This document shows positions 1-7,608 of a DNA stretch of 15,892 nt, piece by piece. The DNA is taken from contig JALLAZ010000410.1 of assembly GCA_036939755.1 (NCBI GenBank), positions 1 to 15,892 on the forward strand, written 5' to 3'. Within the stretch, counting starts at the first letter, position 1. Each line of letters begins with the position of its first letter. The notes under the pieces were generated by a model. The model was not told where the DNA came from and searched no databases. It saw only the letters and a program-made list of their open reading frames with translations. The position numbers were made by a program, and so were the translations under genes. Source of the DNA: Stephanodiscus triporus (lineage: Eukaryota > Bacillariophyta > Thalassiosirophyceae > Thalassiosirales > Thalassiosiraceae).

Positions 1-9
1 AGAATCATT

Positions 10-40
10 GTGCCGGCTCAATATTTTCGGTTCCCGGCAC
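10..40. repeat. Short perfect inverted repeat (GTGCCGG / CCGGCAC)
   Basis: Seven-base arms at 10-16 and 34-40 are exact reverse complements separated by 17 AT-richer bases. It lies in the DNA beyond the 3' end of the minus-strand gene. It could form a hairpin in RNA read from either strand. No function is shown. Confidence 0.4.
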
Positions 41-98
41 AGGGTCAAACGAATTTACTATTTTCGTCCCACATGTTGTGACATGAAGGGGTGTTACA

Positions 99-104
99 TT
101 TATT
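99..104 (-). terminator. AATAAA-type poly(A) signal candidate
   Basis: The minus strand reads AATAAA five bases after the TAG stop of the gene at 110-1192. The match is exact. Diatom 3' ends do not depend strictly on this hexamer, so this is only a candidate. Confidence 0.3.
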
Positions 105-109
105 AGTCT

Positions 110-1192
110 CTAGGGGCTCTCTCCATAATCAGACGCTTCCCCTGCTTCGAAAAATTCATCGAACCCACGCTCCTTTTCATGATTCGTCTCAGTAAGACCA
201 AGTGCTGATAGATCTTCAAGGCAACGATTGTATGCGTCGTCAGTTCGTTGTTGTATATTATCCACGCGCGCAATATTCCACAGCAATTCATATATCTCGT
301 TACCAAACCTAGCCTTGCGCTCCATTGCAGCCTTCCGAGGATTAGTGATTTGTTCCTTTGCCCACACAACTCTTTTGTTACACGTTGAGATGGCATCGTC
401 GACCTCCCTTGCGACTTGTTTCGCATCCCTCTCTGATGATTTGGAAAGAATATCGTATATATCATGACCGAGAGTGGCCTTAGCCTTTTTTATCAGTACG
501 AGAGACCCCGTCCAGTGAATCAAGGGGATGTCATCTCCCCCTTCATATCTAAGATTAAAGGCTTCCAATACACCCTCCTTCTTCGAATGCTTCCGAGCCT
601 GAAACTGAAAGCGTTTCTTTAGGTCTATTACTGGCTCCAACTGAATATCTTCATTCATCTTGATTTCAGGGTATATCTTTGCGAAATGAAAAAATACATT
701 TTTCTGTTTCAACGGTCCGATATTGTGATACTGACTGTCTTGGATGAGGATGCCGAACATCTTACCGAAACTTTGTTTGTTTGTGGGAGCATCATTAGTT
801 AGCTGACACCATGGAGAAAAAAACTCTTTATTGTGGAAGTAAATGCTAGAAACTCACTGAATCCATCCGATTGTGCCCGTTCGGATCACTTTCTCTGGCG
901 AAACGCCGTCTTCGTCGACGGTGTTATACGCGGGATTCATGTCCAATGGAAGAGCAATATCATCTTTCGCTATCGCATTCTCTACAATTCCAGCAGTAAT
1001 CTTCATATGTGTAGATGTAGATGGATATTCCTCACCGCCCCCTAGCACATCGATTTGCGCTACCGTTGACGAAAGCAGCTGGTTGAGGTGCACCACTCTC
1101 GATTGCGGATAGGCACTCCTCCTGCATATTCGCTGCAGGGTAGATGTGTTAGAAAGACGCTGTAGTAGCAGTCTAGTGGCGGAACTCATCAT
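110..1192 (-). CDS. Unrecognised, probably mitochondrial protein, two exons, 331 aa
   Basis: Exon 1 is 1192-858 and exon 2 is 770-110. The intron (857-771, 87 nt) begins GTGAGTTT, has a CTAAC branch-like element about 30 nt before its 3' end, and ends AAAG. Joining the exons gives 996 nt without a stop; unspliced, exon 1 stops at 854-856, overlapping the donor. The N-terminus has many Arg, Ser, Thr and Leu and no acidic residue in the first 45 or so (start MMSSATRLLLQRLSN), as expected of a mitochondrial presequence; that is inference. The C-terminal half holds two similar stretches, about residues 206-217 (pattern KKAKxxxGHDIYD) and 262-275 (ERKARFGNEIYEL), each followed by a charged helix-like segment. 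The last 25 residues are acidic. I do not recognise the family. It is divergently paired with the glycosyltransferase gene at 1320, with 127 bp between the start codons. Confidence 0.72.
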
Positions 1193-1319
1193 GGGATGTG
1201 TGATGTGTGAGTGTGCGGTCGGGGCGGGGTTTGGGTGATAGTATCGTGGGTAATTAAGCTACGATACGATACCTATGAACGTCTCTCTGTCCCCTCCCAC
1301 CCACACATGAAGTACCCGA
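1193..1319. promoter_or_regulatory. Compact divergent (bidirectional) promoter region
   Basis: This 127-bp gap separates the start codons of two divergent genes, so it must hold both 5' UTRs and both core promoters unless they overlap coding DNA. It contains a GC-box-like GGGGCGGGG (1221-1229). It also has an inverted repeat with GTATCGT at 1241-1247 and ACGATAC at 1261-1267, the latter repeated in an overlapping copy at 1266-1272. The 13-base spacer of the inverted repeat is AT-rich (TAATTAAG). The regulatory role is inferred from position and symmetry. Confidence 0.55.
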
Positions 1320-3233
1320 ATGATGGTCTCGGAAGATGGGCCGATCAGAGAGCGAAGCGAAACCAAACTGCAGCTTCCTCGTCCTACCACCACTTACAAA
1401 AAGTCTGCAAAATTCACACTACGGGATTGTTTGCTCATCAGTCTCGGGGCGCTGCTCACCAGCTCCGTGATAATTTCGCTTTCGATTGGTAGTTCAAATT
1501 CGAATGAGATTTTATCCACGGCATCGTCGTCATCGCTACGCTCAAGGCTGCAAGACTTTGTGGACGAGGGGGAGAGTATTGACCAATCCAAACAAAAACC
1601 GCAGCAAATCCCTAGACAGGAAAGCATCGATGTAACCAACGATGAAAGAACTGTCTTCAAATCCATTATTAGGCGCGTTAAGTGGACCGAGGAACAATGC
1701 AATGGCACGCTTTTCAACGAGAGGAATACTATCAAGCAATTCCAATCTGCCACTGATGTGCCAATGTTGCAAGAGGGAGGTGTGGCACATGCACTAGAGC
1801 GTTGGCTCGAAAATAATCCATCGTCATCAACGAATGATGATGCTTACCCTACATGTTATTTGCCGCCATCCAAGTTATGCAATATCACAAACTACTCTCT
1901 CATCATCATGTCTCATACCACCGAAAGACTTCAGGTATTTATGGAACCACTCGAATTGATGATTGATTCATGGCCAGGATTGACCGAAGTCATCATTGTT
2001 TGGAATTCTCCACGCGATACTTTGGCTAATGCCGTCGAGAATGACAAAATCAGCGAAGAAAGCAGATATGCAACAAAACTACTTCAATGGCATGAAAATA
2101 TAACCCATCCCCTACGCATATTCTTCTCACTAGAGAATGGCCTCTCGAATAACTTACTCAATAGATACCATCCCAAGTTGGACCCCCAAAATGAGGCAAT
2201 CATGTATTTTGACGATGATGGTCCGTTCTGGAGCAAAGAGGCGATGGTGCATGGAGGATTGGAGTTGTGGAAACGAAATTCCGATGTTCAAGTTGGCGGC
2301 TTTGCGCGGAATGTGCGGTATTTGAGTGATCGAATGAAAAGGCTGGAGAAGTCGACTTTACAACAAAGCATCGATATTATCACGAGGGATGTCGATGGTT
2401 ATGTCAGCGAGATCCATCCAACCTTTACTCCAGTGTGTCATAAAGTCACTGGAGATCACGTTGAATACAACTACTTTGTCTTCCCGGACTTTGCCGGTCA
2501 TGTCCTGCTACCGTCTGGGACCATCTTGCATCGAAACTACTTGTGTTTCATTTGGCACCCAGCCTTTGACGAGCTGCGACAATGGGTGGTTACGCACAAA
2601 ACAATGCCGGATGACATGACTGTGTCAACGCTGATCTCTCATTTGTCAGGGAGAGCACCTCGAACATTTCCAAGGGAGGTGAAGGCTAAGGGGCGAAGGT
2701 TGTTAGGATCGGAATCATCAAATTCAATAACCACGCAATATGAGGGCACCAATAACAATGTGCGTGTGGAATCGCCACCGCCGGATACATCGCATCGAAG
2801 GCTTCTCTGGAAACAAAAAGGCTGGGGCAACATGAGACAGGAAGCAATCAACTCTATCTTAGGTTATTTCGGAAGTATTCACCCCGGCACTGTAGGTTGG
2901 TGTGCAGGCACTCCATACATGAAAAGTAACCCCCGCGGCGTTCCATTCGTCTGCCACCCCGAGACTCCCTCATTAGAATTAATACCATGGTTGATAGAAG
3001 GAGGGGTTGGGTCTAGCCAATGCCCTCTTGATGCAAGTGTCATACCTTCGCCAAGTGAAAAGAAGGAGGTTCCCATTCCAGATTTTGACGATTTCTGTGG
3101 AAATTGCAAGAATAAGATAGCGTCTACCTGTCAAGACAGGTTGCAGTATCTGATAGACAACTACAATGTCGTTCCAGGAGAAGCAAAAGCAGCAGTTATC
3201 AAAGAGGACACGAACTGTAAGAAGGGGAGATGA
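1320..3233 (+). CDS. Exostosin-like glycosyltransferase (GT64 family), type II membrane protein, 637 aa
   Basis: A single uninterrupted frame from ATG ATG to TGA. Residues about 36-57 form one hydrophobic segment after a basic N-terminus (type II signal anchor), so the catalytic part should face the Golgi/ER lumen. The GT64 domain spans about 193-450: the TTERLQ segment near 200-205, the nucleotide-sugar/metal motif DDD at 298-300 (MYFDDDGPFW), and a late acidic pair D431-D432 in PDDMTVSTLISHLSG, matching the EDI-type catalytic motif of EXT/EXTL proteins. Sequons at N128, N188, N191 and N260 fit a lumenal protein. Family members transfer N-acetylglucosamine or related sugars from UDP-sugars; the acceptor here is unknown. 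After the domain comes a roughly 185-residue extension with Cys at 528, 545, 568, 593, 596, 604 and 632, which I do not recognise. The start is the first ATG in frame. Confidence 0.88.
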   Translation: MMVSEDGPIRERSETKLQLPRPTTTYKKSAKFTLRDCLLISLGALLTSSVIISLSIGSSNSNEILSTASSSSLRSRLQDFVDEGESIDQSKQKPQQIPRQESIDVTNDERTVFKSIIRRVKWTEEQCNGTLFNERNTIKQFQSATDVPMLQEGGVAHALERWLENNPSSSTNDDAYPTCYLPPSKLCNITNYSLIIMSHTTERLQVFMEPLELMIDSWPGLTEVIIVWNSPRDTLANAVENDKISEESRYATKLLQWHENITHPLRIFFSLENGLSNNLLNRYHPKLDPQNEAIMYFDDDGPFWSKEAMVHGGLELWKRNSDVQVGGFARNVRYLSDRMKRLEKSTLQQSIDIITRDVDGYVSEIHPTFTPVCHKVTGDHVEYNYFVFPDFAGHVLLPSGTILHRNYLCFIWHPAFDELRQWVVTHKTMPDDMTVSTLISHLSGRAPRTFPREVKAKGRRLLGSESSNSITTQYEGTNNNVRVESPPPDTSHRRLLWKQKGWGNMRQEAINSILGYFGSIHPGTVGWCAGTPYMKSNPRGVPFVCHPETPSLELIPWLIEGGVGSSQCPLDASVIPSPSEKKEVPIPDFDDFCGNCKNKIASTCQDRLQYLIDNYNVVPGEAKAAVIKEDTNCKKGR

Positions 3234-3574
3234 TCCTGAGTCATGAAATCCTTAAATAATCGGCAACATAGGGGCAAACATCTGATGATATACATTAATA
3301 CACAGTCATTGCCCGATTCTAGTCGTCATACGTTTGATTGTCATAACGGCAATGAGTGGGACGCCGTTAAAGATTCTCTGCGCCCTCCTAACCACCGTTC
3401 GTACCACTGTGGACGCAGTTTTTGAAACGATCGGCATTCCTGCGATGGTGAGTAGTACAATGTGTGAGGTATCATTCCTCTCGTTTACGACAAACCTAAT
3501 AAATCAAATTACTTTTACTGAAACCTTCCCTCGATAACGCAAATCCGTGGACGATGCGAGCGAAGTAAAAAAAA
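3234..3574. other. Intergenic region between convergent genes
   Basis: 341 bp between the stops of the glycosyltransferase (+) and the J-domain gene (-), so it should contain both 3' UTRs. A plus-strand AATAAA lies at 3498-3503. The only coding-like item is a short plus-strand frame from ATG 3352 that runs into a GTGAGT donor-like site at 3448; it is treated as a finding rather than a gene. Confidence 0.6.
3498..3503 (+). terminator. AATAAA-type poly(A) signal candidate
   Basis: Exact AATAAA on the plus strand, about 265 nt beyond the stop of the glycosyltransferase gene and before the convergent neighbour's stop. Plausible 3' end signal; weak evidence on its own. Confidence 0.3.
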
Positions 3575-4595
3575 TTAATTCTCTAACGAAGAAACATCCT
3601 CCATCCTTCCATTCACCTTTCGCTCAACCAACTTCCCCTCGATCAATTTGTCCTCGATCGTATTGCCATCTTTTTCCATCGACATGATCAATACCCTCCG
3701 TCCATTCTCGACGTAGGTGCGCGATGTCTTATTGGTGTACGCCCCGAGATCCGACGTGTAGACTGATGCCATCATGCTCCCGTCGGAATTGTGGGAATAG
3801 GACGTCACGGAAAGTTTGATGCCGAGTTTATTCAGCAGCCATTGCGTCCACGACTCTTTTTTTTTCTGAGCCGTCGGTAGTGTTCCGCCACAAGAGAAGA
3901 TCGATCCGACGCCTCTGAATCCTGCGTCGTCTACGTCGTCAGCGTCACCAACATTGTTATCTCGTTTTCGTTTTAGATCCTGCGAATTCTGGAATCGTTT
4001 AGCGAATGCATCGTCCATGTTCTGGAAGCCTTCGGAGAAGAAGGGATCGTTCCGGAAGAGATCGTCGAATTGTTGAAATGCATCCCGACCCCTCCGAGGA
4101 TTTCGCCGCCGCGGAGATGTTTTGTAAGTGGTCGACACCAATGTCGATGGATTTTTCAGGCATAGGTCGTAATTTCTGCGAGAAGTCACGTCCGATAGGA
4201 TCTCGTAGGCTAGACTGATTTCTTTGAATTTTTCGGTGGACGCATCGCTGCCATTATTGCGATCGGGATGATGCCTTTATGTTAAGGAGTGGAAGAGGAA
4301 ACATTGTCAGTGTTACTTAGAAAAAAGTCGGATGTTAAGCTGTGCGGCTGTTGCTGAACCCTACATCCTCCAGAGAGAGAGACGCCTCAAATAAAACAAC
4401 CCCGGTAATGAGCGCTATCCGACGATAGGAAGAAGGCGAAAAGAGGGACCCCAGCCGACGCGAACTTGCAACCGCGCAGTCCCACGCCAAAACTCACTTC
4501 AAGGCCAATCGCCGATAGGCCTTCTTAATATCGATAAGCTCCGCATCTCTGCTGACTTCCAGCACTTCGTAATGATTCTTTTCCTTGGATGCCAT
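3575..4595 (-). CDS. DNAJB-type J-domain co-chaperone (Hsp40), two exons, 265 aa
   Basis: Exon 1 is 4595-4498 and exon 2 is 4274-3575. The 223-nt intron starts GTGAGTTT and ends TAAAG. The join completes a Lys codon and restores the J domain: MASKEKNHYEVLEVSRDAE, then KKAYRRLALK, then HHPDRN. The HPD triad is residues 35-37 and the domain runs to about residue 73 (YEILSDVTSRRNYD). The J domain stimulates ATP hydrolysis by Hsp70. A Phe-rich stretch follows (about 92-125, FQQFDDLFRNDPFFSEGF). The C-terminal part, with SMMASVYTSDLG then SRTYVENGRRVLIMSMEKDG, resembles the DNAJB6/DNAJB2 type, with no cysteine-rich zinc repeats as in class A. No signal peptide, so a cytosolic or nuclear client-holding role is likely. 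Only 60 bp separate its ATG from the stop of the upstream gene on the same strand. Confidence 0.88.
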
Positions 4596-4655
4596 CTGAT
4601 TGGTGGCTACACCCTCGGCGATAAAGACCCCTATGTGCAAACGGTCTAGGTAGTA

Positions 4656-6958
4656 TTAACTGTTACCTAATTTCTTATGTTGTTCTGTTCTGGTATTGGA
4701 CTTCTTGCAATGGCGGTCCAGCTTGAATTTCCAAGTCTCGAGGAAAGAGAAGTGAGACCGAGCTAGTGCTGCATCTTGATGTTGCAGGCCTCCATTCATG
4801 TCATAAAAAACCAGTGGGGCATTTTGTCCAATGTCGGTATCAAAGAGAACAATCCGATGCCACCCAAGCACAAACAGCTCCTCTTTGTTTTTTTGATAAG
4901 AGATCTTCTTTCTGGGAATAGGGTTTGTCTTCAAGTCCAAACGCCGGACTGGTAACCACACAGCATCCTCCCAATGTTGGCTACCATCAATTTCCCCAAG
5001 CGCCAACAACTCAGTGTGAAACTGTTTGGTGTAGATTTTTGATTGAACCAAAGTTGTCGAAGGCGTCTGAACTGCAAAGCTTATGTGTGCTTTGCAGTTA
5101 ACAGGACGGCATTCTACCGAATCATGCTCAGTTGTGCAGTGATAAAGATCTGCACCTGGGAAAATAACAACCGATCCGGGAGCCATTACAAATAATGGCA
5201 TCTGTCCTTCCATTTTATCTTGCTGCAATCGAAGCTGAGGAAGGACAAAATCACCACCGCAATGATTTCTACCACCAGGCATAAGATCAATATCAATGGT
5301 ATTTGTGGATGATTGTTGTGAAGAATCCAAGCGTTCGTGGTCATCATTGTACACCTCTCCATCTTTGTCGCCATCGCTATCGTAATCGTCATCGGCAGCG
5401 TCACGGTCACCGTTTTCCACACCCTTCTCCTCGATCAAATGAAAATGGGCGGCCAGGGCCTTGATATTAGCGTGCTTTTCTGGATGACGAAGCATGGTCT
5501 TCAGCCTCTTTTTGGCGTTTCGAATATGCGTCTTTTTTTGCACAATGATGCAGAGACAGGGGACAAAACAAAGTATTCAGCAGCATATATGCTTATGCAA
5601 AAGTACCACACATTCCCCATCTCGGGGGAGAGAAACTTGTCATCGCTCACCTTATAAAACATACGTATCCTGTCACGAGTTTTCTTGTCGTCAAAGGCTT
5701 CACGGTCGAATTCCCAACCGTACTTGTGTGCCTCTTGCTTCACGTTCATAACAAGCATGTTGTTGAACTCCTGCTGATCCTTGCTCCGGCACTTGTTTGT
5801 GCTTAGCTCGTAGTACCGGCGCATGTTCGTGCGCAGTATCGCGTCAAGGGGAGGGAATGCCACCCAGTGGAAGCGATCGGTGAGTATCGTGCCGTGGGCG
5901 GGGTAGCAGCTTGGCGGTGTCCTCGGGTTAGTCCTTACGAGGGCCATCGAAAGCAGGAGCTGCTTGCTGACGCGTGGACACTCGAGGGCCTGCCTCACGA
6001 GGGTCGACGCCTGTAGGGCCTGCGCCACAGCCTCGGAATCGATGAGCTTGGCCTTCGAGGCCTTCGAGGAAAGCTTGCACCTCTTGGCTCTCTTCGACTC
6101 ATTGATGTCGAGGGTGTTGGCGGCGCTGAGCATGAGCTCCAGGTTCGCTTGCCTCGGCTGTATTTCGCCCGTCGTCGTCGTCGTCGCGAACGACGATGTT
6201 GTCGTCCGTCGTCCCCCCCCGCCCCGACATCCTCCCGAGTCGTCGTCGTCGTCGTCAATTTTTGACGACGACGACGAAATTGAAGATATCATCGACACGA
6301 TCATCGTCGACATGCCCACCCTCGCGACGTGCGCGTCCATCGCCCTCCATCCGAAGTCGTCGATGAGACAGCGCGATATCGCCTCCTCCTTGTTCCTCAG
6401 GACGAAACCCCTCGCGAATCGCTCGACGTCGTCGTCGTCGACGAATCCCGACGACGTCAATCCGCGTATCACGCCGAGGGACGTGTGAGCGGGGTACGAC
6501 GACGACGACAGGGCCAGGAGCATCCGCGGAAAGGACGACGATATGTCGTCGTCGTCGTCCTCGTCGTCGTTCCCTTCGAAGCGACGGGTCGTCGTCGTCG
6601 CGGTCGTCGCGGTCTTCGGCGGCGGCATCGGTGACGTCGACGCCCCGCGCGTCGACATCGCCGTCGCCATCGTCCCGCCACGACCACGACGACCGACGAC
6701 AACGACGGCGGCGGAGGAGGAGGAGGAGGCGGAGGCGCCTCGTCGGACGCGGAGGACGACGCCGTCGTCGTCGTCGTCCCCCCCGCGACAGCCGCCGCCG
6801 CGGGCCGACGGGCCGTCCGTCCGCGCCGTCGTCGCTAGCGGAAAGGCCGACGCCGCGAGCGAAGACGACGACGACGAAAACGACGACGGAGGAACGACGA
6901 AGGCCAAGGCGATGGAGAGGACGAGGGGGACGACCGGCGGCGGTACGGCGCGCCCCAT
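4656..6958 (-). CDS. Putative plastid-targeted composite protein of unknown function, two exons, 727 aa
   Basis: Exon 1 is 6958-5651 (436 codons) and exon 2 is 5531-4656. The 119-nt intron begins GTGAGC and ends with A-rich AAAG, phase 0, joining RMFYK to THIRNAKKRL. I chose ATG 6958 because it gives a signal peptide (hydrophobic residues 9-22) followed by ASAFP at residues 36-40, the diatom plastid presequence motif with Phe at +1. The frame stays open upstream to 7405, but that stretch looks like 5' UTR. Residues about 142-225 form a conserved-looking block (RGFVLRNKEEAISRCLIDDF). Ser and Asp runs follow (229-240), then a less GC-rich part: a basic block (289-304), a folded-looking region (355-475), an acidic patch (478-499), and about 520-595 with GGDF, PGSVVIFPG and LYH567, reminiscent of a 2-oxoglutarate/Fe(II) beta-helix, with no clear HxD. 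The function is unknown. It may be a fusion, or two genes mis-joined by a hidden intron. Confidence 0.6.
6243..6277. repeat. Perfect 16-bp triplet-repeat hairpin inside a coding exon
   Basis: The left arm 6243-6258 (TCG repeats ending CAA) and right arm 6262-6277 are exact reverse complements with a three-base loop TTT. On the coding minus strand the arms encode a Ser run and an Asp run around Lys-Ile. Confidence 0.9.
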
Positions 6959-7034
6959 CGTGCGTCCTTCGTCGTCTCTGGGAGTGCGTGGTGTGATGAT
7001 GTTTCTTTTTATGATGTGTGGTGTGTGTTGCGAC

Positions 7035-7095
7035 TTATGATGTGTGTTAAGTGTTAAGTGTTGTGTGTTTAGTGTTTTTAGTGTGTTGTTTGAAA
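7035..7095. repeat. GT-rich degenerate repeat (GTGTTAAGTGTT-like)
   Basis: Imperfect direct copies of GTGTTAAGTGTTAAGTGTT and GTGTTTAGTGTTTTTAGTG lie head to tail. As read from the minus-strand gene, this is a CA-rich leader about 75-135 nt before the start codon. It is simple-sequence in character, with no coding potential that I trust. Confidence 0.5.
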
Positions 7096-7484
7096 AGTGT
7101 GGTTGTTGTTTTTTACTCTCGGGAATCCATCCCAGTTTTCGCCTGGAAAGAGAAAAAGGTACGATACAACGTACACCGATCACATGGAATGTTTGGCGCC
7201 GGATGCCGAACGGGGTACGGCGGATGGTGGACGCGATTGCGGCTGTGGAGGGAATGCCGAGGATCATGGAAGGCGGGTCGGACTCAGCCTTCGTGCGGCC
7301 GAGGGAAGGGACCTTGGTACGGCAGGGCCAGATTCGGACATGCCGGCCGTCTGATCTCCCTCCGTGTACTATGGATACATTCATACTACACCCGCACCTG
7401 AACAATCATTTTTTGGTGGCAGCGGCCTTAAATTAACCAACAGACAACAACATCTTTGAGAATGATTGTGTGACTCTGCATTAC

Positions 7485-7490
7485 TTTATT
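7485..7490 (-). terminator. AATAAA-type poly(A) signal candidate for DGAT2
   Basis: The minus strand reads AATAAA about 120 nt beyond the TAG stop of the DGAT2 gene, a sensible distance for a 3' UTR end. It is a candidate by match and position only. Confidence 0.35.
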
Positions 7491-7608
7491 ATGACCAAGC
7501 TTTGTTCTGTAGAGCGTAGGTTGTGTGTGATGACAAGTTGATGACGAGGACATCATTCAGGATCACATCATCATCAGCAAAGTGTCTTCATCTCCTCATG
7601 TACTACCT

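Larger units (their letters stand above)
6959..7608. other. Intergenic region: 5' end of composite gene and 3' end of DGAT2
   Basis: 650 bp between the composite gene's start codon and the DGAT2 stop, both on the minus strand. Next to the start codon, 7005-7095 is plus-strand GT-rich (minus-strand CA-rich, with AACACTTAACAC-like near-repeats), which suits a 5' UTR or promoter. From about 7140 to 7436 the DNA is GC-richer and open in several frames on both strands, and I recognise no protein there. The rest (7437-7608) is AT-richer and probably holds the DGAT2 3' UTR. Confidence 0.55.

Noticed and set aside
4006..4218. Plus-strand 70-codon frame
   Set aside because: Antisense to exon 2 of the J-domain gene.
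5964..7040. Plus-strand frames opposite the composite gene's first exon
   Set aside because: These are antisense shadows of GC-rich triplet sequence. The minus frame has the signal peptide, the ASAFP motif and the intron join to exon 2.
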